From Rosa chinensis (taxonomy: Eukaryota; Streptophyta; Magnoliopsida; Rosales; Rosaceae), in the NCBI RefSeq assembly GCF_002994745.2, contig NC_037090.1, positions 40,171,001 through 40,235,000 on the forward strand: a stretch of 64,000 nt of DNA, given 5' to 3'. Of the stretch, positions 1 to 13,044 are shown piece after piece. The translations under genes were made by a program, and so were the position numbers. Numbering within the stretch: the stretch's first letter is position 1; every line of letters starts with the position of its first letter. The notes below the pieces were generated by a model. That model was not told where the DNA came from. It searched no databases and saw nothing but the letters and a program-made list of their open reading frames with translations.

Positions 1-127
1 CTATTTAAAGGCTGTAGATCGATCACTTCCACCTTCCAACATAAACAATTTCAAGCTAAGACACAGTCAATACACTGCCCCACAAAAGCTATTCCATCTT
101 TCACCTCTTATGTTTTCACCCAGCAAC

Positions 128-2199
128 ATGGAACCCAACCAGAATGTCAATCCAAACCCAGAGAATCCAAAACCTGATGATCAGGTTCTCGATCTGAATC
201 AGCTCGATCCCCAAGCTGAGCAACCTCTTACTCTACTTGGCTTCCTTATTGCTGACAAATTCCTCAATGTAGTGGCTGTGATCCGGATCTTGACCCGTGC
301 TGGGGCAGATTTTGGGAAAGTCCATGATCACTGCACGTTTACCATCGCCCCTATGGAGAGGGAAACAGGATAGCAGCTCCTAAATAGAGGTCCCGGATCT
401 GTCATGGGACACACCATCAGTATCAATATGTGGCCTATCGAAGCCAGACTTGAGGATGTCTAGGTTCACCTCTTGGCTATTTGGGTCTAAGCTCACGGGC
501 TCCCAAGGGGACAGATAACTCATTCCAATGCACAAACACTGGGAGCAGTTGCAGGCACTGTTCTAAATGTTGAAAATCCTATTACTGTCAATGGATGGAG
601 GGGCTTCCTTCGAGTCCGGGTGAACATCAACACTCAAAACCAGCTGGCTTTGGGGGTGTGGATCAGATGTGGCTCCAGCCCTCCTCTATGGGTGGAATTT
701 AGATATGAAAGAATCTCCTTACTCTGTTACAACTATGGCCAAATCAGTCATAGTGAACGGTTCTTCAATCATGCTCGATCTTCAACAGCAGAGTGCTTGG
801 GTGTATGGATGATAACTTCGGTTGCTAAACGTCTAGCTTCGGGCTCTCAAAATGATGGGGATCGAGGTTGGGATCGTTTTCATGGACAGTGCTTCCACGC
901 CCGGCAAAACAGTCAACAATTTCCATCCTCCCACTTGAATTCTCAACCTCTGCTCCAAGCTCTGAATCCGTTTTTCACCGCCAACCGGACTCATCATTGA
1001 TTGTCCCTTGTGATCTCTGACAAAACTCCATCGCCGGAAAGGGAGGTGCACTTACCCGGTCCTTTGCCTATCACTCCAGTGGCCTGTTCTTCCCATGGTT
1101 CTCTTGACAAAGGTAAATCTATGATGGTTTTTGATGATGAACTGGTTGTGGATACAGACCAAGATGGAAATTCTCGGTGTTTATACGGATCTATCCCAAC
1201 TCTGTTCCCCACCTTGGGCCCCTCGGTAGATATCAATATGGGACACACCCAATTTATCTTTGACAACTCATTCAGTGAGTTTGTCCCACTTCCCCCACCA
1301 TCCCACCCATACCTACTCAACCATACACACAACCCTATCCAAACACAATATGCCCCACTTCACTTATCTTCCCCCACTCATTTTCAAAATCTGAACCATC
1401 CAGACTTTTCAAGTTTGCCCATCAGCACATTTAATGCACTAGTGGTTTCTAACCCACCACCAAATCCAAATCAGCCATTTACACCTACACAACCCACAAC
1501 CATATCACCTGCACCACCACAAAATGATAATACCATTACTGGGATTGCATCATTCCTTGATCAACTCTGACTAAAGCGTTTGGCTGATGGCATCCCAAAA
1601 GAATCTGATTCGAAGAGTAAGATCATTATCCTCTTTTGATCCGGATCTGTCTCTGGCCTCTGCTTCTTCACCAAGCCATTTTGCCTTCTTCTGGGTTTAC
1701 TCTTGACGATTCGAGATCTCGTAGCCCTAAGGCTGATGGTAAGACTCGAGGACTGGGAAAAAATTGGGGTACTCGTGGCCGTGGTCTCGGTGGTTGCCGG
1801 ACTGTGATTAGTGCATCATCGGCAACCCATTCTGAGAGGGATGCCCTCCTCAGAGAAACACTCGCAACTACTGAAGGTCTATGTGCGGTTAAGCTCATTT
1901 TAGCAGAGAACACTCACCCGTCACCCTCACCACTGGATCTCAACAAAACAACCCATATCTCCACTAGCCACAACTCACCATCTCCAATCTCTGCTCTAAA
2001 TGGAACCCCTCTCCTCCATGTAAGGGAACAGACTATCCTTCAATCAGGAAGCTCTCAAGAAATTAGCCTGCATCCCCCTCCTCTCTTGGCTTTGGAAGGT
2101 GTTAACTTGTCTTCTTCTGGAAGCCCTCAAAATGATCTTGTCCCCCCAGCAGATCAAGGCACCGGTGACTGGCCTGATGCAGTCACGGGTCCCCCATGA
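128..2199 (+). pseudogene. LINE ORF1 remnant (DUF4283 plus zinc knuckle)
   Basis: Gag-like RNA-binding ORF1 of a plant LINE. The first segment (from the ATG at 128) matches the start of DUF4283; after a stop near 371 the DUF4283/zf-CCHC_4 pattern continues in another frame. It includes a stretch of the type W-V-E-F-R-Y-E-R-I followed by a knuckle-like C-Y-N-Y-G-x-x-x-H (about 690-770), where an expected Cys is Tyr and the last Cys is missing. Pro/Ser-rich sequence follows at 1001-1570 and 1636-2199. Several stops and frame changes mean no functional protein. The family assignment rests on pattern, not on a search. Confidence 0.7.
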
Positions 2200-5100
2200 G
2201 GCTTCTATCTTGGAATTGTCAGGGCCTAGGGACGGACCTGACTGGAAAAACAATTCGACGTTTGGTTAAACATCATAGCCCCTCTATGCTTTTCCTTATG
2301 GAGACTCGGTAGCAAGAACCAGTGCTCAAACTTTGGATGAATAATCTCTTGTTTGACCACATGTTTGTAATCAATCCATCTGTCAATGGTGGTGGTGGTC
2401 TTTCTCTTTTCTGGGACAATTTTGTCCAAGTTTCCTCTGTTTTTGGCACGGTTAATTATATTAATACTTCTATATGTTTTGTTTCAGAAGCTTTCCATTG
2501 TAAAATATCGTGGTTCTATGGGAATCCCCAAGTTAATCAAAAAAATGCTTTCTGGCGTTCTTGTTACACATCTTTTCATTCAATCCTATCCTGGTTTTGC
2601 TTGGGTGACTTTAATGAGATTCTTTGGCTTCATGAAAAATGGGGAGGCCTTGCTCAGCCAAGATGGAGATTGAAGCTCTTCAATGATTTTCTTGCTCATT
2701 GCCAATTTTCCGACCTACTTTATCGGGGGCCGGATTATACTTGGTTTTGCAAACAGTATGGTCAGATTGTCATTAAGGAGAGGTTGGATAGGGCTTTGGT
2801 TAATAACTCTTGGATTGCGAATCAATGTCATTCCCAGCTCTTCCATCTCCCTTTCCTTGGCTCAAATCATCGTCCCATCTTATTCGACACTTGCCCAACT
2901 GAAATCAAGGCTCCACCTCTTTTTCTGTTCAAACAACTATGGACCAATCATCCTGCTAGCTTTGATATTTTCAGGTCAAATTGGAAGTGCGACACTCAGT
3001 CCCCTAATGATCTTTGGATAACCAATTTACATCACTGTAAGTATGCTCTTACTCTTTGGGCGAAGAATACCTTCCCCAATTTTGGTAAACAGGTTAGTGA
3101 GAGCCAAAACAGAACTGAAGATTTACTTGATTTGGAAAATGTGGAGGTTCAAGCTGAAATCTCCTCCATCACAGCACAAATAGCTTCCTATTGGTCTCTT
3201 GAAGAGGACTACTGGAAACAAAGATCTCGCATATCTTGGTTGGCAAGCGGAGACCTAAACACTCACTTCTTTCATCAGACCACCTTGATGCACCTTAGAT
3301 GCAATAAAATTTTGCGTATTGATGATGGAAATGGTACTTGGCTCACTCAAGAAGCGGATATTGTAGCACACATGAACAACTTCTTTCGTGATATGTATCA
3401 GGCAGGCCCTACTGACCATATACACACTGTCCTTGCCTTTATTGATCCGGTAGTCACGGTGGAAATGAATATGGCTTTATTGGCAGATATTACCACTAAA
3501 TAGGTCAAAGAAGCTGTGTTTGAGTTGGGAGCCCTTAAGGCCCCTGGGTTCTCAGGCACATTTTATCAAACATATTGAGATATTGTTAAGCAACTTGTTC
3601 ATGAAGGTACTTCCATCTCCTTCTCTTCATCTACTGTTCTTGAAAGCTTCAATAATACTTTCATTGCCTTAATTCCAAAGGTGGAGGTCCCTCAGTTTGC
3701 ATCCCAATTCAGACCTATTGCTCTTTGTAACTTTGCCTACAAGATTCTTGCCAAGATCATTTCCAATCGACTTAAGCTCTTCATGCCGAATCTCATCTCC
3801 GATAACCAATCTGCTTTCATATCTGGACGCCAAATCCAGGATAACATATTGGTGGCACATGAACTCTTTCATCATCTAAAGCTACTCAAGTCATCAAACA
3901 GTACAGGGGAATTTGCTCTCAAATTGGACATGAATAAAGCTTATGATCGTGTTGATTGGAATTTCTTGGAACAAGTTCTACTCAAGATGGGTTTTCACTT
4001 GAGGGTCCGTATGGTTATGGCTTGTGTCGCAACTGTTTTGTATTCTCTGATCAATGGCTCTCCGGGTCGTCGCTTCAAACCAACAAGGGGATTGAGGCAG
4101 GGAGATCCCCTCTCTCCCTTCCTCTTTTTAGTTATCAATGATGTGTTATCCTCTATGATCAGGAAAATTTGTTGACAGGACCCGCCCCGGATTTCACCTT
4201 GAAATCCGAAGTGGCCCTGCAGGGCCCACCTTAGAAGAAATTTTACCAAAAATTTGGCAGAACTTCCCCTAAAAATGGACAACCCAAAACCTGTAGAAAG
4301 ACATTTAAACTTCAAAACCATCCATCCTTATTCTCCTAGAGCCACCATGCTCCCTAAAACTCAACATCTCCCATTTCACAATTACAAATCTCAACCGAAT
4401 AACATTTATCTCACAGGTTATCAGAGCAATTCTAATATAAAAGGTAAACAAGATAAAATTGATACGTAGAAGTTGTGTTGTTCGCTATACCTCAACTCCA
4501 TGTACGCCCGACCTCAACTATTCTAGCTTGCAAACTGGGCATTTAAAACTGAAGGGCCCAGGGGAAAGTATTGAAAAACACGTTAGTGTGAGTGGACAAA
4601 AATAAATAATTAAGATGATTTAAATGAAGCAAACTTAAATACTTTCCCACTTATTTAAATTTATAAAACCTCGAAGCATGCAACGTTTATAAAACATATT
4701 TCTTTAAACTCAAAATCTCGTGAAAACACACCAGGCCCGCTGGTTAAGAGAAATCGGACTAGGCCCCGCTAGTCAAGTAATAATAGGATATGGGAAAGAG
4801 ATATCACCATACGGGTAAAGGAGTCCCTTAGGCTCTACCTATCCACGACTACCACTCACACATAGATTGTGTGAGGAGGATAACTAATAACCTCGACCAC
4901 CACTCACGTGAGGAGGAGAATCCTCGACTGCCACTCACAAACACAAATTAAGTGAGGAGGAGACACTAATCGAATGATCCGAGTATGGTGAGGAAAAACA
5001 ATCGAAAACCAGTAAATTCATAAAGCTTCCCCAATATCTCACGAGAAAACAATAAGTATACTCTAGTGACGTGGCCCAGCACGCCAAAATATTCCCAAAT

Positions 5101-8100
5101 TCAAAACCAAACCCGGAAATTAGTATGAGCGCAAATTCCTTGGAAAATCTCATTTCCAAAAGTATTCCAGAATATCTCAAAATTGACTACTAAATATAAT
5201 ATGTAATCCGGAAATCATCTCGGTAAAATAAATCATAGAAAAATCACGTAAATCATATTTCCAAAATAATAATCATATATTCCAAAACCAATTCCGAATC
5301 TCTCTTGAAATCTCAAGAATTGATAATTAATTATAATAAAAATTTCTGGAAATTACCACCGAATAATAATAAGGTAAATATCACATAAATCAAAATTCTC
5401 AAATCGAGCATGATGAATCTTAATTCAAAAATTCAAACAAAAAAAAAATCAATTAATAATCCAAACCAAATTAAAATGCTCGATAATTAAATTGATAAAT
5501 CAATAAAATCAAAATTTGCTGAAACTAATTTGCATGCATCAATTAAAATCAAAAGTCCACTCACAGTACTATTTAGGCGATCATGCATACGAGTTCCTTA
5601 GTCGAGCAATAGCTCTGTACGTCGCCCTGTACATAAATATAATTCGTGAATAACGATTCAGCAATTAAATACAATTCTAATATCTTATCCTCCTAAATCA
5701 AACTTCCAATTTCTTTTCCAATTTAATCCAACTTCACCCCTAATACCAACTCATTAGTTTAAAGGTTCTAGGGCAGAACCGAGAGAAATCCAACGGTCGG
5801 ATTCTCGTAATTCAATGATCGACATCCCAAACTTTGGAATTACACAATCGATACAAAACTCCTTCAATTTCCACCAAACTTCACATACAAGCTCCACAAC
5901 ACTTATAGGATTTAATTGGGCTAAAACAGGAATTAAAAACCTACCCTACTCACCTCCACGTGCCACCAACAGTGGCAGCGTGTAGGCCCCATGCGCCGGC
6001 GGCCACCTCACCTCCGGCCACCAAATTCCATGTACAACAACATCTCAACAAGTTCCAATTTTACCTTAAACCACTTGAAATCGGCGGGTGAAGAAAACCC
6101 AGAAAATTCCTCAAACCCTAGGATCGAAAATTGTTCGATTCGATCTCCACACTGAGAATTGGAGCTAGAAACTTGAGAGGGAATGTTCCATGGCTCGAGG
6201 TGCTCCTATTGCGCTTGGTTTCATCGTCGGAGATGACCGGAATCGGAAGAATTGCCCAGAAAACCCCAATCTGCTACAATTTTCTTCAAGCAGTCGATTC
6301 CCACTTTTCCGGCCAAATCGCCGTGACCCACTGCTGCTAGCGTGTGGAGGAGGATGAGGCACGCCAGTGATGACCTGTGACTCATCCCCAGGTGGCCGGA
6401 CGGCGGGGAATCGAGAGAAAAAAGGTGAGAGATCGATGCGGGGGAGAGAGGGAGAGGAAGAGAGAGAAAGTCGGGGTAGGGGGTAGGTTTCCCGAAATGG
6501 AAACTTACCTTGGTAACTTTCTATATATATAGAAAGTTACCGTGAACAGTAACTTTAGTATTTTGGTAATAACTTTCGCATACAAACTCCGATTTAAGCG
6601 TACCACATATGCGCAGACTTGGTTTAATGTCCTCTACAACTTTTTTGAAGAAAATTTTCTCAAATTTTGATTGAACAAAAAGTCAACTTTTAGGGCCACT
6701 AAAAGTATCGAAACAAATTAAAAAGTGAAAATAGTTGTCGTTTACCGTCCAGATAACTAGTAAACAGGTAAATTAAGATACAGAACGTTACATTTGTGAT
6801 GCCAACTTATTGGATGCAGTTAAGTTGAATAACGAGGGGTCATTGGTTAGTCACCTCTTCTTTGCAGATGACTCGATCTTTTTTCTCAAAGCCACTCTAT
6901 ACAATTGTGAAGCATTGTCGGATACTCTTCACCATTATTGTAGTGCATCAGGGCAGTCCATCAACTTGCAAAAATCTTCACTTTTCTTTAGCCCAAATAT
7001 TGCTCCAGAAATTGTACATCTCCGTAGCGCTGTTATGGGAATTCGTACAGTCCAAAATCCAGGCTCATACTCGGGCCTTCCAACCATTTGGGGAAGATCC
7101 AAAGTTTCTGCTCTTGCCTAAGTTAAAGATAACAACACCAAAAAGATTGTGGGGTGGAACAATTCTCATCTTTCACAGGCTGGGAAAGAGATTATGATCA
7201 AATCTGTAGCAATGGCGGTTCCGGCCTATCTGATGTCAGTTTTCAAGTTTTCCACCACATTATGTAACAAGATCAATTCCGCTCTTGCTGATTTTTGGTG
7301 GGGTAGTTCTTCTTCCCCGGGAATACATTGGAAAAATTGGGGTTCTTTGTCTCTTCCGAAATCTAAAGGGGGCATGGGATTCTGTGGTATAGCTGACTTC
7401 AATCTAGCTCTCTTGGCCAGACAGGGTTGGCGTATCCTCTCCAACCCGAACGCTTTGTGGGTGTCTATTCTTAAAAGCTGCTACTTTCTCAAAGCTACCC
7501 GAGGTTCCTCCCTTTCTTGGGCATGGTGTAGCATCCTTGAGGGCCGAGAGATATTGAGCGCGGGTTCTTTTTGGCAGATTGGATCAGGCCGAAATATTGA
7601 CTTCTGGCTGGATAATTAGATACAAAGGTACCCTTCCTTCAACCTTCACTCACACATGCCTACGGAGGCGCCTATTGTATCAATTCATCAGGTTATTAAT
7701 AGACAGAATGATTCTTGTAATTTGCTTTCTTTAACAAACATACTGTTGGCGTCAGCAATTGATGCAATCATGGAAACCCCTTTTGGCTCCATTAATGATA
7801 TTGACAAACTGATTTGGTCGACTACTTCTTCGGGAGCTTACACGGTTAAATCCGGCTACAGGTTCGAAATTTCCACTCAAATCCCATTTCACTCTTTACA
7901 CCCCTTTCATTCCCATTCCATTAATATCAAGGTTTGGAAATGGCTATGGGCGGTTAGGGCCTCTCCCAGAATTAGACATTTCCTTTGGCGGGCTATTTCA
8001 AATGTGTTAGCAACGAATGATAACCGTCATCGGAGGCACCTGTCTTCTTCCTCTATGTGCCCTATCTGTGACACACATCCGGAAACCATTGAGCATGTGT

Positions 8101-8931
8101 TATTTCTTTGTCCATGGGCAACTACGGCTTGGTTCTGTCACCCTCTTTCATACAGGATTGATCTTCAAGCTATTACAACTTTGGATAGATGGATTCTTGC
8201 ACTTTTTGGTGATCATCTTGATATTCAGGATGCTCAATTTCCAACTCATGTGGTATATTTTTTATGGTATATTTGGAAGCAACGATGCAGCATTGTTTTC
8301 AATCATACTCCCCCGGATCCAATTGCAATTGCCAAGAGGGCTTTTTTCTGCGTCCCAGGAGTTTCTCAAGATCCCAGTTGGCTTTCATCATCAAACTCCA
8401 TCCAGACCCCCTACTCAGACATCTCAAATTCTTATTTGGGTTGCTCTTACTCAGGGTATGCTGAAAATCAATACTGATGCGGCTTGGGATTTAGTGTCCC
8501 TTGCCTGTGGTTTGGCAGGTGTTCTTCGTGATTCAACAGGTACTTTAATTGGTGGATCCTCTCACAACACGGTAGCCTCTTCCTCTATGGCTGCTGAAGC
8601 TTTGGCTATCAACCTTGGCCTCAGTTTAGCCTCCTCCCTCTCTCTTTCTTCTTTTTAGCTGGAATCCGATTCTCTAGTTCTGATTTCAGCCTTTAAAAAC
8701 CCTTTATCGGCGGTAGATTGGTCGGCTTCACAGATTGTTTCTCGCATTCGTGTCTTTGCCAATCAGTTTATCCGTGTTAACTGGCTCTGGACCAGTAGGT
8801 GTGCAAATGCTGCTGCAGACTGTGTGGCAGCTTTAGCATCTCGCAGGGTGTGTCCGGTAGATTGGGTCTCCAATCCCCCCACCTTCCTAATGTGTATTCT
8901 GCTTTTCGACACGGCTGGCCCTCCTCCATAG
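2196..8931 (+). pseudogene. LINE ORF2 remnant: endonuclease, RT, RNase H
   Basis: The ATG at 2196 begins the canonical endonuclease start (L-L-S-W-N-C-Q-G). Further endonuclease motifs are LMETR, GDFNE (about 2617) and G-S-N-H-R-P-I (about 2860), where the usual S-D-H is S-N-H. RT blocks are FRPIALCNFAYKI, KLDMNKAYDRVDW, GLRQGDPLSPFLF and, after the inserted LTR, FADDS (6861-6875). A zf-RVT domain (about 7930-8170, with C-P-I-C and H-x-x-x-x-C) and an RNase H domain (about 8430-8900, INTDAAWD) follow. In-frame stops lie at 2310, 3501, about 3578, 7119, 7617 and 8656, with a frameshift between about 8330 and 8430. Apart from that frameshift the reading frame is continuous across the LTR once one TSD copy is discounted, so the LTR landed in an already LINE-encoded RT. 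Confidence 0.85.
4173..6792 (-). mobile_element. Solo LTR, family A (copy A1)
   Basis: 2620-bp sequence with TG...CA ends (TGACAGGACCC at the left, CGTTACA at the right) flanked by a perfect 5-bp TSD, TTTGT (4168-4172 and 6793-6797), inside the LINE RT. There is no coding sequence and no second LTR, so it fits a solo LTR. Shared blocks with the other family-A copies (for example the segment at 6565-6610) show that its sense strand is minus. A TATATATA run at about 6523-6532 is a possible promoter on the minus strand. A short repeated motif (CGACYRCCACTCAC...GTGAGGAGGA) lies at about 4845-4965. Confidence 0.85.
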
Positions 8932-9391
8932 CTTGGACTATGTTTTTCTGCTAGCTTTTTAGTTTTTCCTGTTTGTTGCTTAGTTTCATTGTTCTTTTAG
9001 CTCTGTCTCTTTCCCTTATTGCCGTTTTGCGCCTTTTTTTTTTGGGAAATGATCATTTACCCAATTTTAACAACAAAATTGCCCACTTGCTCCACTAACA
9101 GTTTTTTAACCCCATTTACCCAAAACACTCTAAGGGATTATTTCCCTACTACCCAATTAATTCTTTTTTTATTCTTTTTATTTATTTTTAGGACTTTTTT
9201 GCCCTCTCCTTCTTTCTCACTTAGAGAGAAAAGTCATCCTCCACCATGCTGTGCTTCGGTGACTAGTGGCCGGCAGAGGACTCCGGTGTCCGGTGATCAG
9301 AATCCGGCGATCGATTACCGGAATCCCGAATCCGGCTATCGGACTGGTGACCGGATTCCTGCGTCTGATTTTATTACCCCCAATAATACCC

Positions 9392-9685
9392 AATAATCAT
9401 ATTATTACCCCCCAGTAATCATATTATTGCCCCCTCAATAATCATATTATTGCCTCCCAAAAATCATATTATTGCCTCCAATAATCATATTATTGCCGTA
9501 CAGTGAATTGTATGCTCCCAAAACCAAAATGAACACACTACAGACACAATTGATCAATTTATTATCATATTATTGTCCCCCAATAATCATATTATTGCCA
9601 CCCAATAATCATATTATTGCCTCCTAATAATCATATTATTGCCCCAATAATCATATTAGTACCCTCCAATAATCATATTATTGCC
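9392..9685. repeat. Palindromic minisatellite, 11 units in two blocks
   Basis: Eleven copies of a roughly 20-22-bp unit whose core AATAATCATATTATTG is nearly palindromic, joined by short C-rich spacers. There are five units at 9392-9497 and six at about 9561-9685. A similar A-rich spacer (ACCAAAATGAAYACAYTACAGA) follows each block, so the whole block-plus-spacer appears duplicated. It lies inside the MULE. Confidence 0.85.
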
Positions 9686-9964
9686 CTCAAATGAACCAAA
9701 ATGAATACATTACAGATAAAAAAAAAAAAATCTCATTATACCAAAAAAAAAAAAAAAAACTCCTCTGGACACCCACCGGACTGTGAGGCAGATGCAGGAG
9801 TCGTCGGGGCGTGTTTTAGGGTGACGGCGACATTGGAGCGGAGTCGTTTCGGGCTGGGTTCGAAGTCGGATCGGAGTTGGGGGCTGAGTTGTGGCTGTGG
9901 GCCTTTGGAACGGTGGATCTGTGGTTTGGTTGTTGGTGACGCCGGAGGTGGATCGATCAAGGTG

Positions 9965-10006
9965 TTGGCCTGAAGCCGAAAGTGGGGTGCCGGATCAGCC
10001 ATGGCA

Positions 10007-10042
<36 letters not shown>

Positions 10043-10300
10043 AGGGGAGAGAGAGCCTGGTTCGGGTGACGGCGACGCTCGGGGGTTGAGTTTCTAATCC
10101 GGATGCAGTGCTCCGATCTTGGGGTTGGCTTGGGGGACCCATGACGGTTGAGATCGTCTCTGATGGAGGTGGAGACTTGATGGAGGTAGTGGCCCGAAGC
10201 CAGAGGTGGGGCGCCGGAGCAGCCATGGTACAGAGAGATAGAGAGAGAGAGACCGAAGCCGGAGGTGGTGCGCGGCAGAGAGAGAGAGAGAGAGAGTTTG
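9965..10300. repeat. Three GA-tailed near-tandem segments
   Basis: Related segments at about 9971, 10195 and 10254 each read GAAGCC-[GA]AGGTGG-like sequence followed by a (GA)n tract; the first two include CAGCCATGG. The (GA)n runs are at about 10011-10040, 10232-10250 and 10270-10294. This looks like slippage or duplication within the MULE, not coding sequence. Confidence 0.6.
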
Positions 10301-10469
10301 AGAGAAAAGAGTTATTATAGGGGGCAAAACTGTCACTAGAGGTTAGATTAGGTAAATGAGGTTAAAAAACTCTTGCTGGACTAAGTAGGCAATTTTTAGT
10401 CTAAAATTGGGTAAGTGGTCACGGCCTTTTTTTTTTTTCTTCATTTGTAATACCAAAAAAAACAAAAAA

Positions 10470-11991
10470 AAGTAAATTTCTACCTAAAACCTTAAATGAG
10501 CACTATACTGATACAATTTCCATTGTCAATAACCTTAAATTTAAAAAAAAAAAAAAACAAGCAAAACAACATCTGACTATTTAGCTGCACTTTGCAACAT
10601 TGGATGATCATAAGGCGCTGTTAACTACCGCTAGTTACCAAGTTACGTCCTTTCTTCAAACCACCACTTCCTTGTAATTCAAATTTATCAATAAACTCCC
10701 AATATTTGTTAGATAATTCATAAAACGATGTAGGAGTATTATAATGAGTAGGGCGTTCTATGTGCAATGCATATACATGATTTGACTATGGATATTTATT
10801 TGGCACTAAAAAACTGTGCATTCAGACAACTGTGTGAGGTTTACATAAAGTCACAACAATATCAACCTTATGTCACTCGCTCTTTTTCAACTGAAAGTTT
10901 CTTTCGATGAAACGTATGAGTAGTCTGTTTGAAACAAAATAGTCAAACATGCCATAGTATCAAAACGTTAAACTATAAAGCCTTTTCCACACTATGCATT
11001 TACATACATTATAGAAGATAACATTAGATGCAAATGGAGAGAAGCAAATGTGATCCAGTTAGTTCAATAGCTGATGACAATGTCCCAATTCAGGTGGTTT
11101 ATACATATGGCTACAGTGCAGGTGTGAGGCTATGTCCTGTTTCTACTGTCTAGTCAGAAACTCATCATAATGGAAAGGTTTCAACATTAATCACCAAAAC
11201 AAACAAAAAAATGGTTCTAATTTCAACTCCCATTTCTACACCAAATGGCTAATTGAATTCATGAACTGAACATAACTAAAGCTTTTGTTGACAACCAATC
11301 AATCCATAATTCCATATGTTAACAGGCTTTAACCTTCCTAGCAATCACACAAGTTTTAAAATCAAATACTCTTTTTCCTCTATAGTCATCGAGGAAGACA
11401 TACATGTTGCATCTAACTTCACTCCAGATGGATTGAGACGTTGTGGCCTTTCTAGTCATAAATTCTTCGACTTTAAACTACCAATTTCACACTAAATTCC
11501 CAAATCAGTTGAACAAAATTGAATAAATTTGAATTAATTAACTCCCATTATCTCACTTTCAATGGAGTCACATGCATTTTGGACCTATTCTCTACTACAG
11601 ATGCATGTATATGAATTTAAGATACTGTTTTTTTTGGTTGGCATGCAATTCAACTTTGCAGTCTCTTCAAAACATAGACTTTTATTTTGCCGGAACTATT
11701 AAATAAGTTTTATTCACCAATTATTTTTCTTTTGTTTTCTTTGAGCATTACATACATGCAAAGGGGAGAATTCTTACCCAGGCCATGCAGCCTAGATCAG
11801 ATATAATTCGATAATTTTTCCGTCTTTGATTTGTCCGGAAACTTATCTGAAGATTATTGAATCTTTGCTGATATGAATAAGCTCAATCATGATCACTATA
11901 CCATTAAAAACTACAATTTGTTGTCAAATGTATTTTTTTCAGGGTAGGGTAGGGTAGTTCTATTGAGCTTTAACCCTTACAGGACATATTA
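10470..11991. other. AT-rich non-coding stretch
   Basis: No convincing coding exon, TIR pair or LTR seen. AT-rich sequence with frequent short A and T runs. A GGGTA triplication at about 11941-11957 is the only local repeat noted. Confidence 0.5.
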
Positions 11992-12007
11992 AGAATAGAA
12001 TAGCTAC

Positions 12008-12218
12008 GAAATTTGAGAAAGACAAGTAGTCCCGAAAAAGACGCTCTAGAAACCCTAGCGACTATTCTGTCACTCTAGTCGCCGTCACTGTGCTAGCGCC
12101 TGTCCGGCTACGCCCCGGCAATGGCGATGGCCTCTGGCCTAGCCAACGCACGTTGGGTGCAGTCGGACGGGTAACTGAGGCTGTGTTCCAGGCTTGGAGG
12201 AGGAGATCCGGGGATGTC

Positions 12219-12260
<42 letters not shown>

Positions 12261-13028
12261 AAGGAGTAGGGGCTCTGCTGGGGAGTAGTGGCGTCTCGTG
12301 ATGGTCAGAATTTGGCGGGCCATTTCAATGGAATGGATCGGATGTTGCTCGACTGGTTGTCGGTGGTGATCGGACTACCAATTTGGTTATGGCGCAGAGT
12401 TCAGGGTTTAGGGATGGTGTTTGGTGGCGTTTCTCGCCGGTGGGTCAGGCGGCAACGACATCCTTTTCTGTCCGGCATCAGTGGTGGAGGCGCGGCGAGG
12501 CTGGTCTAGGCCGGGAAGGGTTGGGGATTGCCACCTTCTGGGTTTGATTTTCTGGGCTTTGGCACTGGCTGTGGGCCCATTATGGGCTGAAGTTTGGGTT
12601 GGGGTTTTTTGGGCCCTGCCTTTTTATATAGTTTTTTCTTTAGTTTTGTTTTTTCAATAATTCCCTATTGTCAGGGACAGTCTAGGCACTTTTGTGCATC
12701 TAGTTTCTAGCATTTGATCTTGGTCTTGTCAACTTAATTCTTAGTGTCTCTGGTTGTACACCAATTGAGGCCTCTAGGCGACTAGTTTCACTAGGTGATA
12801 GTTAGATTGGGAGGGCCGGATCTTTCTACCGCCTCCAGCGTAGTACCAAAGGGGGATCCCGCTTTATCCAGGTATCTGATTGTACATTAAATAGGTCTAT
12901 TTTCTATGTACCATTGTGGGTACTACCACTATCTTCTTGTCTGTCTAGATGGCAGCAGAAAGGTATGTAACGGTCTATTCTGGCTTTTATGGTATATATT
13001 CTTTTGCCCTCGGGCACTTAAAAAAAAA
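12008..13028 (+). mobile_element. Short LINE-like retroinsertion with poly(A) tail
   Basis: A 1.0-kb insert flanked by a perfect 16-bp duplication AGAATAGAATAGCTAC (11992-12007 and 13029-13044) and ending in A10: the signature of LINE-mediated integration. The 5' part is GC-rich with a candidate ATG near 12121, a CT microsatellite lies at about 12220-12255, and the 3' part resembles a LINE 3' UTR. No RT or endonuclease is present. It is either an internally deleted LINE or a non-autonomous LINE-mobilised transcript. Confidence 0.75.
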
Positions 13029-13044
13029 AGAATAGAATAGCTAC

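Larger units (their letters stand above)
9044..10426. mobile_element. Non-autonomous MULE with about 100-bp TIRs
   Basis: The first about 90 bp (…CACTTACCCAATTTTA-like) and the reverse complement of the last about 100 bp match, including GTTTTTTAACC and ATTTACC blocks, giving long terminal inverted repeats. The element is flanked on both sides by runs of at least 10 T, compatible with a 9-bp Mutator TSD, although the exact TSD cannot be fixed inside a homopolymer. No transposase is present. The interior holds a palindromic minisatellite (9392-9685) and GC-rich, GA-rich repeated segments (about 9780-10310) that resemble a 5' leader. Confidence 0.75.
1..10469 (+). mobile_element. Decayed L1-type LINE, interrupted twice
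   Basis: Non-LTR retrotransposon in the order gag-like ORF1, endonuclease, reverse transcriptase, zinc-finger linker and RNase H, all on the plus strand. ORF1 and ORF2 carry many stops and a frameshift. A solo LTR (4173-6792) splits the reverse transcriptase, and a MULE (9044-10426) sits in the 3' UTR. After the MULE, a short 3' UTR resumes and ends in an A-rich tail at about 10453-10469, which I take as the LINE end. The 5' end may lie outside the window, so no target duplication could be checked. Confidence 0.85.

Noticed and set aside
9392..9685. Regularly spaced palindromic repeats resembling a CRISPR array
   Set aside because: Spacers are only 2-6 bp and C-rich, the DNA is plant nuclear, and the array sits inside MULE ends.
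11941..11957. GGGTA repeats as interstitial telomere
   Set aside because: The plant telomere unit is TTTAGGG; this is three copies of AGGGT with no TTTA.
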